From NCBI RefSeq assembly GCF_000382265.1, contig NZ_KB907975.1, forward strand, positions 1 to 64,000: DNA of 64,000 bases, read 5' to 3'. The translations under genes and the position numbers were made by a program. The DNA comes from Yoonia vestfoldensis DSM 16212 (GTDB lineage: Bacteria; Pseudomonadota; Alphaproteobacteria; Rhodobacterales; Rhodobacteraceae). The stretch's first letter is position 1; each line of letters opens with the position of its first letter. Shown piece by piece: positions 25,705 through 34,886 of this stretch. The notes below the pieces were generated by a model. That model was not told where the DNA came from and did no database searches. It was given only the letters and a program-made list of their open reading frames with translations.

Positions 25705-26883
25705 TCACTCACGATCAAGTGAAGCAACCGCATCGGCGGCAGGGCGGGACACCGCTGCGGTATAGGTCTGCTGGATCATCGCAGTCTCGTCGAGAAGCCG
25801 GAAAACGACCAGATCGGCCCGTTGACCCAGGGCGAGCCTGCCCCTGTCGGTCAGGCCGACGGCTTGCGCTGGGGCCGCAGTGACGGTCCGCATCCCGCGC
25901 GCAAGATCATCCCAGATCAACCCCAGCCGCACTGCTGCCAGCAGCAAGGACGCCGGCACATAATCGGATGACAGGATGTCGAGCCGGTCGCAGGCCGCAA
26001 GATCCGCCGCCGCCACATTGCCCGAATGCGACCCGCCGCGGATCAGGTTCGGCGCGCCCATGATCGTGGCGATGCCATGCGCGTGGCAGGCATTCGCCGC
26101 CGCGACGCTGGTGGGAAATTCGGCCAGCGTCACACCGTTGGTATGGCTGGTCGCGACCTGCGCAGGTGTCGTGTCGTCATGGCTGGCCAGCACCGCACCA
26201 AGGCGGCGGGCGGCTTCGACCGTCGCGGCCTCATGCGCGTGACCGTATCGCGCCTGCAAGCCATACAGGAAATCGACATAGCCGCGAAAATCCTCTGCGC
26301 TGAAATTATGTTTTCCGCGCACATAGGTTTCGAATTTGGAGATGTCGGAAAACTGCCGCTGGCCGGGCGTGTGGTCCATCATCGACACGATGCCGATCCG
26401 GTCGTCCTGGGAAAATTCGGCCAGTTCCTCGACCAGCGTTTCGGAACAGATTTCCGCGCGCAGGTGCAGGTGGTGGCTGATCTGCAGATGACCCGCCGCG
26501 CGCATCGCAAGGATTTCATCGGCCATCTGGCGGGCATATTTGCCATAGCGCTTGCCGCCGCCCGACAGGATAGACCCGACCCTGATCGCGTCGAACACCG
26601 TCGTGATCCCGCAGCCCGCCAATTCGCGGTCATGCGCCATGATCGCCGCGCGATAGGGCCAGTCCACCTTTGGCCTTGGTGCCAGATGCCGTTCAAGGTT
26701 GTCGGTATGCAATTCCACCAGACCGGGGGCAAGGTAATCGCCCCCCAGATCGACCGCGCCTTTCGGCACGGTGGCCCCTTGGGCCATATCCGCGATCACG
26801 CCATCCTTGATCGTCAGCGATCCCGTGACCACCTCGCCTTCAAGGATCAGGCGGGCGTTGGCAAGAATGGTAGGCTCTGTCAT
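25705..26883 (-). CDS. phnM: Alpha-D-ribose 1-methylphosphonate 5-triphosphate diphosphatase PhnM
   Basis: This 392-residue amidohydrolase closely follows the enterobacterial PhnM pattern: GLVELHTDNLERHLAPRPKVDW (metal-binding HxD), a GIVSMMDHTPGQRQF segment, LASHDDTT, GAPNLIRGGSHSGN and LDILSSDY. It removes pyrophosphate from ribosyl-triphosphate phosphonate before C-P cleavage. It is the first gene of a minus-strand pair with the orphan binding protein and diverges from the DUF1045 gene across 35 bases. A second, more distant phnM lies at 33699. Confidence 0.92.
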   Translation of the reverse strand: MTEPTILANARLILEGEVVTGSLTIKDGVIADMAQGATVPKGAVDLGGDYLAPGLVELHTDNLERHLAPRPKVDWPYRAAIMAHDRELAGCGITTVFDAIRVGSILSGGGKRYGKYARQMADEILAMRAAGHLQISHHLHLRAEICSETLVEELAEFSQDDRIGIVSMMDHTPGQRQFSDISKFETYVRGKHNFSAEDFRGYVDFLYGLQARYGHAHEAATVEAARRLGAVLASHDDTTPAQVATSHTNGVTLAEFPTSVAAANACHAHGIATIMGAPNLIRGGSHSGNVAAADLAACDRLDILSSDYVPASLLLAAVRLGLIWDDLARGMRTVTAAPAQAVGLTDRGRLALGQRADLVVFRLLDETAMIQQTYTAAVSRPAADAVASLDRE

Positions 26884-26918
26884 GTCGGTGTCACGATACT
26901 GTTGCTAAGGGTTTGGCC

Positions 26919-27593
26919 ATGTTCGAAAGATTTGCCATTTTCTATACACCGACCGGCGCGCTCGCCGATTTCGGCGCGGCATGGCTGGGCTGGGATAGCG
27001 CGGCGGGACGCGCTGTGCCGCATCCCCGGATCGCAGGGATCGATGTGGCAGCGGTCACGGCGACACCGCGAAAATACGGGCTGCACGCCACAATGAAAGC
27101 GCCGTTCCGCCTGTCCACCGACAGCGGCCCTGCTGCGCTGCAACAAGCCGCGGCGGAGTTTGCGCAGCGGCATGCGCCGGTTGCTTTCGGGCATCTGGCC
27201 CTGGGGCATGACCACGGTTTTGTCGCCTTGCGCCCTGTCGCGGCCCCCCCTGCCCTGTGGGATCTGGAACGCGCCATCGTGACGGAGCTTGATCATCACC
27301 GCGCACCCTTGACCGAGGCTGATATCGCCCGCCGCCGCAAGGCAGCCCTGACCCTGCGGCAGGACCGGCAGATGCTGGACTGGGGCTATCCTTATATCTT
27401 CGACGATTTCCACCTGCACCTGACGCTGAGCGGGCAATTGCCCGATGCGCAGGCAGCGGCGGTCGTTGCCGCCTTGCAGCCGATGGTCGCGCCGCTGATT
27501 GCGGACCCCTGCATCATCGACGCTGTCACGCTGATGGGGCAGGATGTGGCGGGCCTGTTTCACCAGATCCACCGCTACACCTTGACCGGATAA
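26919..27593 (+). CDS. DUF1045 phosphonate-metabolism protein, 2H-phosphoesterase candidate
   Basis: Starting at the ATG at 26919 (the upstream TTG at 26913 is not needed), the 224-residue protein carries two H-x-T motifs, HAT at 56-58 and HLT at 167-169, the signature of 2H phosphoesterases. DUF1045 genes occur in alphaproteobacterial phn clusters, and RcdA, as I recall, is described as a ribosyl cyclic phosphate phosphodiesterase from this family. No phnP is present here, so this protein is the best candidate for opening 5-phosphoribosyl 1,2-cyclic phosphate after C-P lyase. It overlaps phnN tail to tail by 19 bases. Confidence 0.8.
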   Translation: MFERFAIFYTPTGALADFGAAWLGWDSAAGRAVPHPRIAGIDVAAVTATPRKYGLHATMKAPFRLSTDSGPAALQQAAAEFAQRHAPVAFGHLALGHDHGFVALRPVAAPPALWDLERAIVTELDHHRAPLTEADIARRRKAALTLRQDRQMLDWGYPYIFDDFHLHLTLSGQLPDAQAAAVVAALQPMVAPLIADPCIIDAVTLMGQDVAGLFHQIHRYTLTG

Positions 27594-28117
27594 AGCAGAC
27601 GCAGGATCGCGCCGACAGTTGCATCAAGCTTGCCGCTGTTGTCGATGGTCACCGCGTCGACACCCGCAGGCAGCGCATGATCCGCGCGGTCCAACCGGCG
27701 CGCAATGTCGTTCGCGGTTTCACGCCCCCGCCCGGCAAGGCGCTGCGCCAGCACTTCGCGGTCAGCGCTCAGGTTAATGATGAGGCAGGGATCAAACCGT
27801 GCCTGCGCGGCGGGCAAGGCGGACCGGGACAGGTTCACCAGCATGTCGCGCCCCGCTGCCAGATCAGCGCCAACCGTTGCGGGGATGCCATAGCGCAACC
27901 CATGCGCCGCCCAATGCAGCGCAAAGGCGCCTTGGGCGGCCATCGCGTCGAATTCAGCATCGCTGACGCCGTCGAAATCCTCGCCGCCCGCATCCGCAGG
28001 CCGCGTGATGACGCGGCGCACCAAGCCAAGACGCGGATCGCGTGCGGCAAGGGCTGCCATCACGCTGTCCTTGCCCACACCGGACGCACCCACAATCGCG
28101 ATAAACCGTCCGGTCAT
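27575..28117 (-). CDS. phnN: Ribose 1,5-bisphosphate phosphokinase PhnN
   Basis: Starting at the ATG at 28117 (overlapping the phnL stop as ATGA), the 180-residue kinase shows the P-loop [10 protein letters not shown] near residue 8 and [18 protein letters not shown], as in guanylate-kinase-like PhnN proteins. It makes PRPP from ribose 1,5-bisphosphate, the last step recycling the ribose moiety of the C-P lyase pathway. It is the last gene of the phnG-N operon. Confidence 0.92.
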   Translation of the reverse strand: MTGRFIAIVGASGVGKDSVMAALAARDPRLGLVRRVITRPADAGGEDFDGVSDAEFDAMAAQGAFALHWAAHGLRYGIPATVGADLAAGRDMLVNLSRSALPAAQARFDPCLIINLSADREVLAQRLAGRGRETANDIARRLDRADHALPAGVDAVTIDNSGKLDATVGAILRLLYPVKV

Positions 28118-28803
28118 GCGGCAAGGCCGGGGGTGAATCGGGTCACGTCCACTTGCCGGTCGCATAATTCCTCGCGCGCGGCATGGTCGTGGAAGATGCC
28201 GATGATCGCGGCACCGCGCGCCTTGGCCTCCTGCACCATCGCCAGCACCGTGGCGCGGTTGACGGGGTCAAGGCTCGCCGTGGGTTCATCCAGCAACAGC
28301 GCGGGATAGGGAAACGCGAACCCCCGCGCGATATTCACCCGCTGCTGTTCGCCCCCCGAAAAGGTCGTAGGGCTAAGACCCCAGAGCCGCTCGGGGATGT
28401 TCAGCCGCGCCAACAGATCGGCGGCCTTGGCCCGCGCGTCTTCAGGCGCGGTGCCTGTGACCAGCAAAGGCTCCGCCACCACGTCGATCGTCGGCACACG
28501 CGGCACCACGCGCAGGAACTGGCTGACATAGCCCAGCGTCCGGCGGCGCAACGCGATGATGTCACGCGGCACAGCGCTGGCCACATCGACATCGCCCACC
28601 ATGATCCGGCCCGCGGCGGTCAGGTAATTGCCATAGATCATCCGCATCAGCGTGGATTTTCCCGCCCCCGATGCCCCGACCAACGCCACACATTCGCCCG
28701 CTGCCACCCGCAGGCTGGCCCCCGCCATAACGGGGATTTCGGTGCTGCCCTGATTGTGCAGGGTAAAACTTTTCGACACGTTTTCGACGCTGATCATCTT
28801 CAC
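28114..28803 (-). CDS. phnL: C-P lyase complex ATPase PhnL
   Basis: This 229-residue ABC-type ATPase without membrane partner starts at a GTG at 28803 that overlaps the phnK stop; an ATG at 28797 is an alternative. The P-loop GASGAGKST, signature [15 protein letters not shown] and Walker [13 protein letters not shown] are present. PhnL works with PhnGHI to attach the phosphonate to ribose triphosphate in exchange for adenine. Confidence 0.92.
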   Translation of the reverse strand: MKMISVENVSKSFTLHNQGSTEIPVMAGASLRVAAGECVALVGASGAGKSTLMRMIYGNYLTAAGRIMVGDVDVASAVPRDIIALRRRTLGYVSQFLRVVPRVPTIDVVAEPLLVTGTAPEDARAKAADLLARLNIPERLWGLSPTTFSGGEQQRVNIARGFAFPYPALLLDEPTASLDPVNRATVLAMVQEAKARGAAIIGIFHDHAAREELCDRQVDVTRFTPGLAA

Positions 28804-29570
28804 ACCTGCAAGACAGAGGACACAAGAAGCTGGGTATAGCCATGCTGCGGATCGTCCAGCACCTGATCGGTCAGGCCGGTTTCCACCACATGGCCATCCT
28901 TCATCACCATCAGCCGGTCGGCAAGCAGCCGCACGACGGCCAGATCATGGGTGACGATAATCGCACTCAGCCCCATGTCGCGCACGAGGCCGCGCAGAAG
29001 GTCCAGCAGACGCGCCTGTACGGACACATCAAGGCCGCCTGTCGGTTCGTCCATGAACACCAGACGTGGCCCCGTGACCAGATTGCGCGCGATCTGCAAG
29101 CGTTGCTGCATGCCGCCGGAAAAGGCGGTGGGGCGGTCGTCGATCCGGTCCTCGGTGATCTCGACCCTTCCCAGCCAGTCGATCGCCTGTGCGCGGATAT
29201 CGCCGTAGTGGCGCGCGTTCACCGCCATCAGGCGTTCACCCACATTGCCGCCCGCGCTGACATTCATCCGCAGCCCGTCGCGAGCGTGCTGGTGGACAAA
29301 GGCCCAGTCGGTGCGCCCCAGCATCCGGCGTTCGGGTTCGGACATGGTGACCGTGTCGCGCAAGCCTTCCGCGCGGGTGGCGAAACGCACCGCGCCATGA
29401 TCGGGCTTCAGATGGCCTGCCAGACAATTCAGCAAGGTGGATTTGCCCGACCCGCTTTCGCCGACGATGCCCATGACCTCGCCGGGGTAGAGATCAAAGC
29501 TCACATCCGCGCAGCCGATGCGCGCGCCATAGTATTTGGCCAGATTTTCGACCTGCAACAGGGGGGTCAT
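28800..29570 (-). CDS. phnK: C-P lyase complex ATPase PhnK
   Basis: The 256-residue product starts at the ATG at 29570, four bases into phnJ (ATGA overlap). The P-loop [16 protein letters not shown], signature [15 protein letters not shown] and Walker [12 protein letters not shown] are clear. PhnK docks on the PhnGHIJ core complex near PhnJ and is needed for phosphonate use in vivo. It lies between phnJ and phnL, the standard order. Confidence 0.93.
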   Translation of the reverse strand: MTPLLQVENLAKYYGARIGCADVSFDLYPGEVMGIVGESGSGKSTLLNCLAGHLKPDHGAVRFATRAEGLRDTVTMSEPERRMLGRTDWAFVHQHARDGLRMNVSAGGNVGERLMAVNARHYGDIRAQAIDWLGRVEITEDRIDDRPTAFSGGMQQRLQIARNLVTGPRLVFMDEPTGGLDVSVQARLLDLLRGLVRDMGLSAIIVTHDLAVVRLLADRLMVMKDGHVVETGLTDQVLDDPQHGYTQLLVSSVLQV

Positions 29571-30397
29571 GCGGCCTCCTCCACGCGGGTTGCGCAATAA
29601 TCGGTGTCCGAACAGATGAACATCCGCCCGCCCGCGTCATCGGTGATCAGCTCGTCCAGATAGCTGGTGGTCGATCCGCAAAGTGCGCAGGCATGCTCGG
29701 CCTTGGTGGGCTGGAACGGATAGTCGTCGAAATCCAGACTGACGACTTTCGTATAGGGTGGCAGCGCATAAATCCGCTGTTCGCGGCCCGCGCCGAACAG
29801 CTGGATCGCGGCCATGTCGAGTTTCGGATTGTCGAATTTCGGGATCGGGGACGGGTCCATGACATAGCGGCCTTCGACCTTAACCGGATAGGCATAGGCG
29901 GTGGCGATGGCCCCATGCTGGCTGATATCCTCGTAAAGCTTCACATGCATCAGCCCGTAATCCTCTAGCGCGTGCATCTTGCGGGTTTCCACCTCGGAGG
30001 GTTCCAAAAACCGCAAGGGTTCGGGGATCGGCACCTGATAGACGATGATCTGGTCCTCGCGCAGCGCCTGTTCGGGGATGCGGTGGCGGGTCTGGATGAC
30101 GCTGGCCTGCGTGGTTTTCTCGGTCACGGCGACACCTGCGGTGCGCTGGAAAAAGCGCCGGATCGACACAGCGTTGGTCGTGTCATCGGCCCCCTGATCG
30201 ATTACCTTCAGCGTGTCGTCCGGCGTCAGCACGGCGGCCGATACCTGCACGCCACCCGTGCCCCAGCCATAAGGCATCGGCATTTCGCGGCTGGCGAAAG
30301 GCACCTGATAGCCGGGGATGGCAAGACCCTTGAGGATCGCGCGGCGGATCATGCGTTTGGTCTGTTCATCGAGATAGGCAAAGTTATACTCGGTCAT
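29567..30397 (-). CDS. phnJ: Carbon-phosphorus lyase PhnJ (radical SAM)
   Basis: This 276-residue enzyme carries the four cysteines Cys237, Cys240, Cys262 and Cys268 (CALCG ... CSDTDYC), with the same 3-22-6 spacing as the E. coli enzyme. Three of them bind the [4Fe-4S] cluster and one acts in catalysis. The YGWGTGGVQV loop holds the glycine-radical region. It cleaves the C-P bond of ribosyl phosphonate phosphate to alkane and cyclic ribose phosphate. Between its start and phnI lies an unusual 343-bp gap carrying a plus-strand small ORF. Confidence 0.95.
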   Translation of the reverse strand: MTEYNFAYLDEQTKRMIRRAILKGLAIPGYQVPFASREMPMPYGWGTGGVQVSAAVLTPDDTLKVIDQGADDTTNAVSIRRFFQRTAGVAVTEKTTQASVIQTRHRIPEQALREDQIIVYQVPIPEPLRFLEPSEVETRKMHALEDYGLMHVKLYEDISQHGAIATAYAYPVKVEGRYVMDPSPIPKFDNPKLDMAAIQLFGAGREQRIYALPPYTKVVSLDFDDYPFQPTKAEHACALCGSTTSYLDELITDDAGGRMFICSDTDYCATRVEEAA

Positions 30398-30453
30398 GAT
30401 TTTGCCCTGCTTTCCTTGGAAAATGGCATGGGTAAGCGAAAGGGGATGTGCCG

Positions 30454-30738
30454 ATGGACCCGTTGCTGTCTGCCGAATGCGCCGAGACGGTCAGCATCCT
30501 TTACGCCGTGATCTTCGGCGCGGGCGATGCCTGTGTGCAGGTCAGCACGGGGTCGATCCTCACGGCTTTCGCGGCCTTCATGGTGCTGGTCGTGCTGGCG
30601 CAATATCTCGCACGCAGGCTTTGGGCGCGGGTCACAGGCGCGGCCAAACCGCCAGAGGAAACCCCGCAAAAGCCGTTCTCGCGCCACCCCGATTATGACG
30701 GCGGGCCGATCAGGTCGACGCGCAGGCGCAAGGACTGA
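30454..30738 (+). CDS. Small single-helix membrane protein, antisense within the phn operon
   Basis: This frame of 94 residues starts at the ATG at 30454 (or GTG at 30448), weakly preceded by AAAGGGG. It predicts one membrane helix (TAFAAFMVLVVLAQYLARRLW, residues about 37-57) and a basic, Pro-rich tail ending STRRRKD. It fills the 343-bp gap between phnI and phnJ on the opposite strand, and its stop lies just before the phnI stop. I do not recognise a family. It could be a real small gene or a chance frame in a leader region. Confidence 0.5.
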   Translation: MDPLLSAECAETVSILYAVIFGAGDACVQVSTGSILTAFAAFMVLVVLAQYLARRLWARVTGAAKPPEETPQKPFSRHPDYDGGPIRSTRRRKD

Positions 30739-30740
30739 TC

Positions 30741-31823
30741 TCATTCCGCGGCCTCCCGCACCTGCTGCGCATCGCGGCGCAGTTTGCGGATCAGTTCCAG
30801 TTCGGACTGGAAATCGACGTAATGCGGCAGCTTGATGTGTTCCAGAAACCCCGTCGCCTGAATGTTGTCGCAGTGATAGAGCACGAATTCCTCGTCCTGC
30901 GCGGGCGCGCCCAGATCATCCTCGCCCAGTTCCGCCCAGCGTAGCGCGCGATCGACCAGCGCCATGGAAATCGCCTTGCGTTCGGTCATGCCGAAAACCA
31001 GCCCATAGCCGCGCGTGAACTGGGGCGGCTGGGTCTTGGAGCCTTGGAACTGGTTGACGGTTTCGCATTCGGTCAGGGTAATCTCCCCGATCTCGATGCT
31101 GAACCCAAGTTCGGGAATGTCCATCTCGACCGCCACCGTGCCAATCCGCAGTTCCGCGACAAAAGCGTGATTGCGCGCGTAGCCGCGCTGGGTCGAATAG
31201 GCCATCCCGAGGGTGAACCCTTCATCCGCACGGGTCAGCGCCTGCAGTCGCAGCGCGCGGCTTGCGGGCAGTTCCAGCGGCGCGCGGGTCAGATCGGGCG
31301 GTGTCGTGTCGCCCGCCGGTTCCGGCTGGATCAGATTTTCGCGGTCTAGGAAGCCCATGATATGCGGCGTCGGGCCTTGCAGCGGCTTGGCCTCGGCCAC
31401 CTGCCCCGCCTCGCCATCGGCCGCGAGTTTGAAATCCAGCAAACGGTGCGTGTAGTCAAAGGTCGGCCCCAGCACCTGCCCGCCGGGGGCGTCCTTGAAC
31501 GTGGCCGATACGCGCCGGTCACAGGCCATCGCCCCGGTATCCACCGGCAGCGATGCGCCGAAACGCGGCAGCGTGGTGCGATAGGCGCGGATCAGGAAAA
31601 TCGCCTCGATCAGATCGCCGCGCGCCTGTTTGATCGCGAGCGCGGCGAGGTCAGGATCGTAGAGCGAGCCTTCGGCCATCACGCGGTCGACGGCCAGCGC
31701 CATCTGTTCGCGGATCTGCGCGACGCTGAGTTCGGGCACCGCCGGATCGCCGCGCCGTTCCTCGGCCAGCCAGGCATGGGCATTGTCGATGGCGCGTTCG
31801 CCACCCTTGACGGCAACATACAT
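30741..31823 (-). CDS. phnI: C-P lyase core complex subunit PhnI
   Basis: This 360-residue protein starts MYVAVKGGERAIDNAHAWL, the conserved PhnI opening, and contains GFTLGMAYSTQRGYARNHAF and LPHYVDFQSELELIRKLR. PhnI is the nucleosidase-like catalytic subunit of the complex that exchanges adenine for the phosphonate. The start overlaps the phnH stop by one base (TGATG). Confidence 0.94.
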   Translation of the reverse strand: MYVAVKGGERAIDNAHAWLAEERRGDPAVPELSVAQIREQMALAVDRVMAEGSLYDPDLAALAIKQARGDLIEAIFLIRAYRTTLPRFGASLPVDTGAMACDRRVSATFKDAPGGQVLGPTFDYTHRLLDFKLAADGEAGQVAEAKPLQGPTPHIMGFLDRENLIQPEPAGDTTPPDLTRAPLELPASRALRLQALTRADEGFTLGMAYSTQRGYARNHAFVAELRIGTVAVEMDIPELGFSIEIGEITLTECETVNQFQGSKTQPPQFTRGYGLVFGMTERKAISMALVDRALRWAELGEDDLGAPAQDEEFVLYHCDNIQATGFLEHIKLPHYVDFQSELELIRKLRRDAQQVREAAE

Positions 31824-32383
31824 CAGCCAACCCTCGTGCTGCGCGGCAAGGCGGCCAGCCGGTCGCCGCAGGTGAAGATGAAATCGAGCCCGCGCGGGAA
31901 CAGCGTGGCATTACGCTGGAAGGCGGCAATGTCGGGCAAGGACAGATGCGCCTGATCCTTGATCCCAGGTCCGCGCAAGACAGCACCTGAATCGGTGAGT
32001 TTCGGCAGCTCGATGATCAAAGTGGCGGACCTGTCGGGATAGTCCGATGTGCCCAGCGGAAAGGCCTCCAGCGGCAGGGTGTCCCATGCGCCATAGGCGA
32101 ATTGCGCCTTCTGTGCGCTCACAAAAGGCGCGCCGCAGTGAAAGGTGATCCAGTCACGCAGGGCTTGCGTGTCATGCCCCGCCCCCAGAAACAGCGGCGT
32201 TTCAGGATCGCAGAGCGTCAGTAGTGCGACACCTGCCGCGACCGACACCCGCGCAGGCGGCAGCGCCCCCGCGACTGTCACGATCTTGCCAGGCTGCGCC
32301 ATCGCGGTCATGATCGCGCGAAAGGCATGGGCGGCATCCACCGGCGGTGCGGCGAACCCGCCGTCGAGCGTTTGGGTCTGCAT
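31823..32383 (-). CDS. phnH: C-P lyase core complex subunit PhnH
   Basis: The start at the ATG at 32383 overlaps the phnG stop as ATGA; a TTG one codon earlier is less likely. The 186-residue product shows LDGGFAAPPVDAAHAFRAIM and ALLTLCDPETPLFLG, typical of PhnH. PhnH is a PLP-transferase-fold protein without PLP that binds PhnJ in the core complex. Confidence 0.93.
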   Translation of the reverse strand: MQTQTLDGGFAAPPVDAAHAFRAIMTAMAQPGKIVTVAGALPPARVSVAAGVALLTLCDPETPLFLGAGHDTQALRDWITFHCGAPFVSAQKAQFAYGAWDTLPLEAFPLGTSDYPDRSATLIIELPKLTDSGAVLRGPGIKDQAHLSLPDIAAFQRNATLFPRGLDFIFTCGDRLAALPRSTRVG

Positions 32384-32838
32384 CAATCCTCTCCTCTCAC
32401 AAGCGTGAAGAAATCGACCTTAGTCGCGGCCGCCTTTGCGGCGCGAGTAGCCTTCCGGTCGGTGGCGGCAGCACGCAAAGGGGCCAGCACTGTGCTTTCC
32501 ACCTGCCCTGCCACATCCGTCTGCATCAGCGCGTCGATCAGCGCGGCCTGCAGCGCATGGGTGCGGTCGCGTCCTTGCACATAACCATGCCCGACCGTGC
32601 CATCCGCTAGCCGGATTGAGGCGCGGGTCACCGACATCTCGCCCAGATTGAAGGCGGCACCGACCGCCCCCGCACGCCCGCGCACCATGACGGCACCGAT
32701 TTCAGGCGCGCGCAGGACGCTGTGGGCGGGCGTCATATCCGCCGCTGACCAAAGCGCTGCCACCTCGCCCCCAGGTGCCTTGGCCAGAAGGCCAAGCCAG
32801 GCCTTGCGCGCCGCCTGAGAATCATCTGTCGCCTGCAT
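32383..32838 (-). CDS. phnG: C-P lyase core complex subunit PhnG
   Basis: This 151-residue protein contains GEMSVTRASIRLADGTVGHGYVQGRD, the central PhnG motif. It is the first gene of the phnGHIJKLN operon, facing phnF across 88 bases that contain two CTAGACA repeats. PhnG pairs with PhnI in the (PhnGHIJ)2 complex. Confidence 0.93.
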   Translation of the reverse strand: MQATDDSQAARKAWLGLLAKAPGGEVAALWSAADMTPAHSVLRAPEIGAVMVRGRAGAVGAAFNLGEMSVTRASIRLADGTVGHGYVQGRDRTHALQAALIDALMQTDVAGQVESTVLAPLRAAATDRKATRAAKAAATKVDFFTLVRGED

Positions 32839-32874
32839 CTAGACACCTGTCGTCAGTTACTATACAACTAGACA
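32839..32874. promoter_or_regulatory. Direct CTAGACA repeats in the phnG-phnF control region
   Basis: CTAGACA occurs at 32839-32845, directly at the phnG start codon, and at 32868-32874, 29 bases apart. PhnF-type GntR repressors bind short TCTAGAC-containing sites, so these are probable PhnF operators for the divergent phnG operon and phnF. A TATAGT on the minus strand at 32863-32858 between them could be the phnG -10 element. Confidence 0.5.
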
Positions 32875-32926
32875 AATCATAGCCGAACCGTCCTGCCCTG
32901 CCAATCCCTGCAAATGTGAAACTTCC

Positions 32927-33634
32927 ATGACACGCACCCCGATCTGGCAGGCCATCGCCGCCGCCCTGCGCGATGAAATCGCGGATGGTATCCACCGCCC
33001 CGGCGACAAGCTGCCGACCGAAGCCGCCCTTGCCACCCGTTTTGGCGTGAACCGGCACACTGTCCGGCAGGCGCTGGCGGGACTGGCTGCCGAAGGTCTG
33101 GTGCGCCCAAGGCGCGGTGCGGGTGTGTTCGTGACCGCGACCCCCACCGATTACCCCATCGGGCCGCGCGTGCGGTTTCACCAGAACCTACGCGCCGCGG
33201 GACGCAGCCCCGCCAAACAGGTGCTGGTGCTGGACACCCGCGCGCCCAGCCCCGCCGAACGCGACGCGCTGGCGCTGCATGAGGGGCTGGTGCATGTCTA
33301 TGAAGGGCTGTCGCTGGCTGACGGACAGGTGATCGCGCTGTTCCGCTCGGTCTTTTCCGCGGCGCGGTTTCCCGATCTGTTGGCCCATCTGCGCGATGAT
33401 CCCAGCGTCACAGCCGCCCTGCGCGCCTGCGGGATCAGCGACTATACCCGCGCCAGCACGCGCATCACCGCAAAACTGGCCAGCGCGACGCAGGCGCTCC
33501 ATCTGCACATCACTGAAGGCGCGCCGATCCTGCGCACCAGCAGCATCAACGTCGATGCCGACGGCCAGCCTGTCGAGGCAGGGCTGACATGGTTCGCAGG
33601 CGATAAGGTGACGCTGACCCTTTCTGATCCGTGA
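32927..33634 (+). CDS. phnF: Phosphonate operon GntR-family regulator PhnF
   Basis: This 235-residue protein has an N-terminal GntR winged helix (PIWQAIAAALRDEIADGI, KLPTEAALATRFGVNRHTVRQAL) and a C-terminal UTRA ligand-binding domain (about 90-230). It is divergent from phnG and followed by a second phnM 64 bases downstream. It likely represses phn genes in the absence of phosphonate or under phosphate excess. Confidence 0.9.
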   Translation: MTRTPIWQAIAAALRDEIADGIHRPGDKLPTEAALATRFGVNRHTVRQALAGLAAEGLVRPRRGAGVFVTATPTDYPIGPRVRFHQNLRAAGRSPAKQVLVLDTRAPSPAERDALALHEGLVHVYEGLSLADGQVIALFRSVFSAARFPDLLAHLRDDPSVTAALRACGISDYTRASTRITAKLASATQALHLHITEGAPILRTSSINVDADGQPVEAGLTWFAGDKVTLTLSDP

Positions 33635-33698
33635 AACGTCACAAGGGTGACATACTCGAGGGTTATCCACAGAGAAACATTTCAGGTTGAGCAGTAAC

Positions 33699-34886
33699 AT
33701 GACACGCACGCACACGCTGCGCCTCGCCGGCGCGCAGGTTCTTCATGACGGCGATCTCGCGCAAGGCGACGTCTGGGTCGACGGCCCGGTGCTATCGCAA
33801 CGCGCTGGCGCGCCGGATCGGACCGTCGATCTCTCGGGCTATCTGGTGCTGCCAGGCATCATCGACCTGCATGGTGATGCGTTCGAGCGGCATCTGGCGC
33901 CCCGCCCGTCTGCCCCGTTTCCGGCCCGGATCGGGCTGCAATCGGTGGACCGCGACGCCGCATCCAGCGGTGTGACCACCGCGTGGATGGCACAAAGCTG
34001 GGGCTGGGAAGGCGGCGCGCGCGGCCCCGATTTCGCCGTGCAATTCATGCGCGATCTGGCGGCCTACCGCCCACGCGCGCTGACTGATCTGCGCATCCAG
34101 CTGCGCTGCGAAACCTATACCGTCGATACCGCCGACCAGCTGATCGCCGCCGTGCGCGAGCATGGGATCGATTATGTGATCTTCAACGACCACCTTGGCG
34201 AAGCGCTCGACATGATCAAGACCGACCCCGAGAACCTGTCCGTCTGGGGCAAACGCGGCGGGCGCGATCTGGCGGGGTTCATCCGCCTGTTGCAGGAGAC
34301 CAAGGCATTGTCCGCACGTGTGCCACGTTACCTGTGCACGCTGGCCGCGGCCTTTGACGAATTGGGCGTGACATACGGCAGCCATGACGACCACGATGCG
34401 GCCACCCGTGACTACTACGGCATGATCGGTGCCAAGGTCTGCGAATTCCCGACCCGCCATGCGCCTGCGAGTGTCGCCAAGGCCAACGGTGATCCGGTGC
34501 TGATGGGTGCGCCCAATGTCGTGCGCGGCGGGTCGCAATCGGGCAATATCGCCGCGACCGACCTGATCCGTGCGGGGCTCTGTGACGCGCTGGTGTCCGA
34601 TTACCATTATCCGTCGCTGGCCAACGCGGCCTTTGCGCTGGCGGACAAGGGTATTCTGCCTTTGGGCCGCGCATGGGAAATGATCTCGACCAATGCGGCG
34701 CGGATCATGGGGCTGAACGATCGCGGCGTGATCGCCCCCGGCAAACGTGCCGATCTGGTGATCTGCAATTCCCAAACGCGCGAGATCGAAGGCACCTTGG
34801 CCGCAGGCCGCTGGTCGCATCTGTGTGGCGATCTGGCCGACCGGATCAGCAGCGCGCCCGCACGCATGGCCCATGCGGCCGAATGA
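33699..34886 (+). CDS. phnM: PhnM-family amidohydrolase, second copy
   Basis: I take the ATG at 33699 as start (395 residues); the TTG at 33687 has no ribosome site. Shared PhnM features are IDLHGDAFERHLAPRP, YGSHDDHD, GAPNVVRGGSQSGNIA and DALVSDYHYPS. Compared with the copy at 25705, the first metal motif is HGD instead of HTD, and the segment after PRP differs (SAPFPARIG rather than KVDWPYRAA). It may act on other ribosyl phosphonates or be a backup enzyme. A dyad GTCAC-AAGG-GTGAC lies at 33638-33651, just after phnF, so it may have its own control. Confidence 0.85.
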   Translation: MTRTHTLRLAGAQVLHDGDLAQGDVWVDGPVLSQRAGAPDRTVDLSGYLVLPGIIDLHGDAFERHLAPRPSAPFPARIGLQSVDRDAASSGVTTAWMAQSWGWEGGARGPDFAVQFMRDLAAYRPRALTDLRIQLRCETYTVDTADQLIAAVREHGIDYVIFNDHLGEALDMIKTDPENLSVWGKRGGRDLAGFIRLLQETKALSARVPRYLCTLAAAFDELGVTYGSHDDHDAATRDYYGMIGAKVCEFPTRHAPASVAKANGDPVLMGAPNVVRGGSQSGNIAATDLIRAGLCDALVSDYHYPSLANAAFALADKGILPLGRAWEMISTNAARIMGLNDRGVIAPGKRADLVICNSQTREIEGTLAAGRWSHLCGDLADRISSAPARMAHAAE

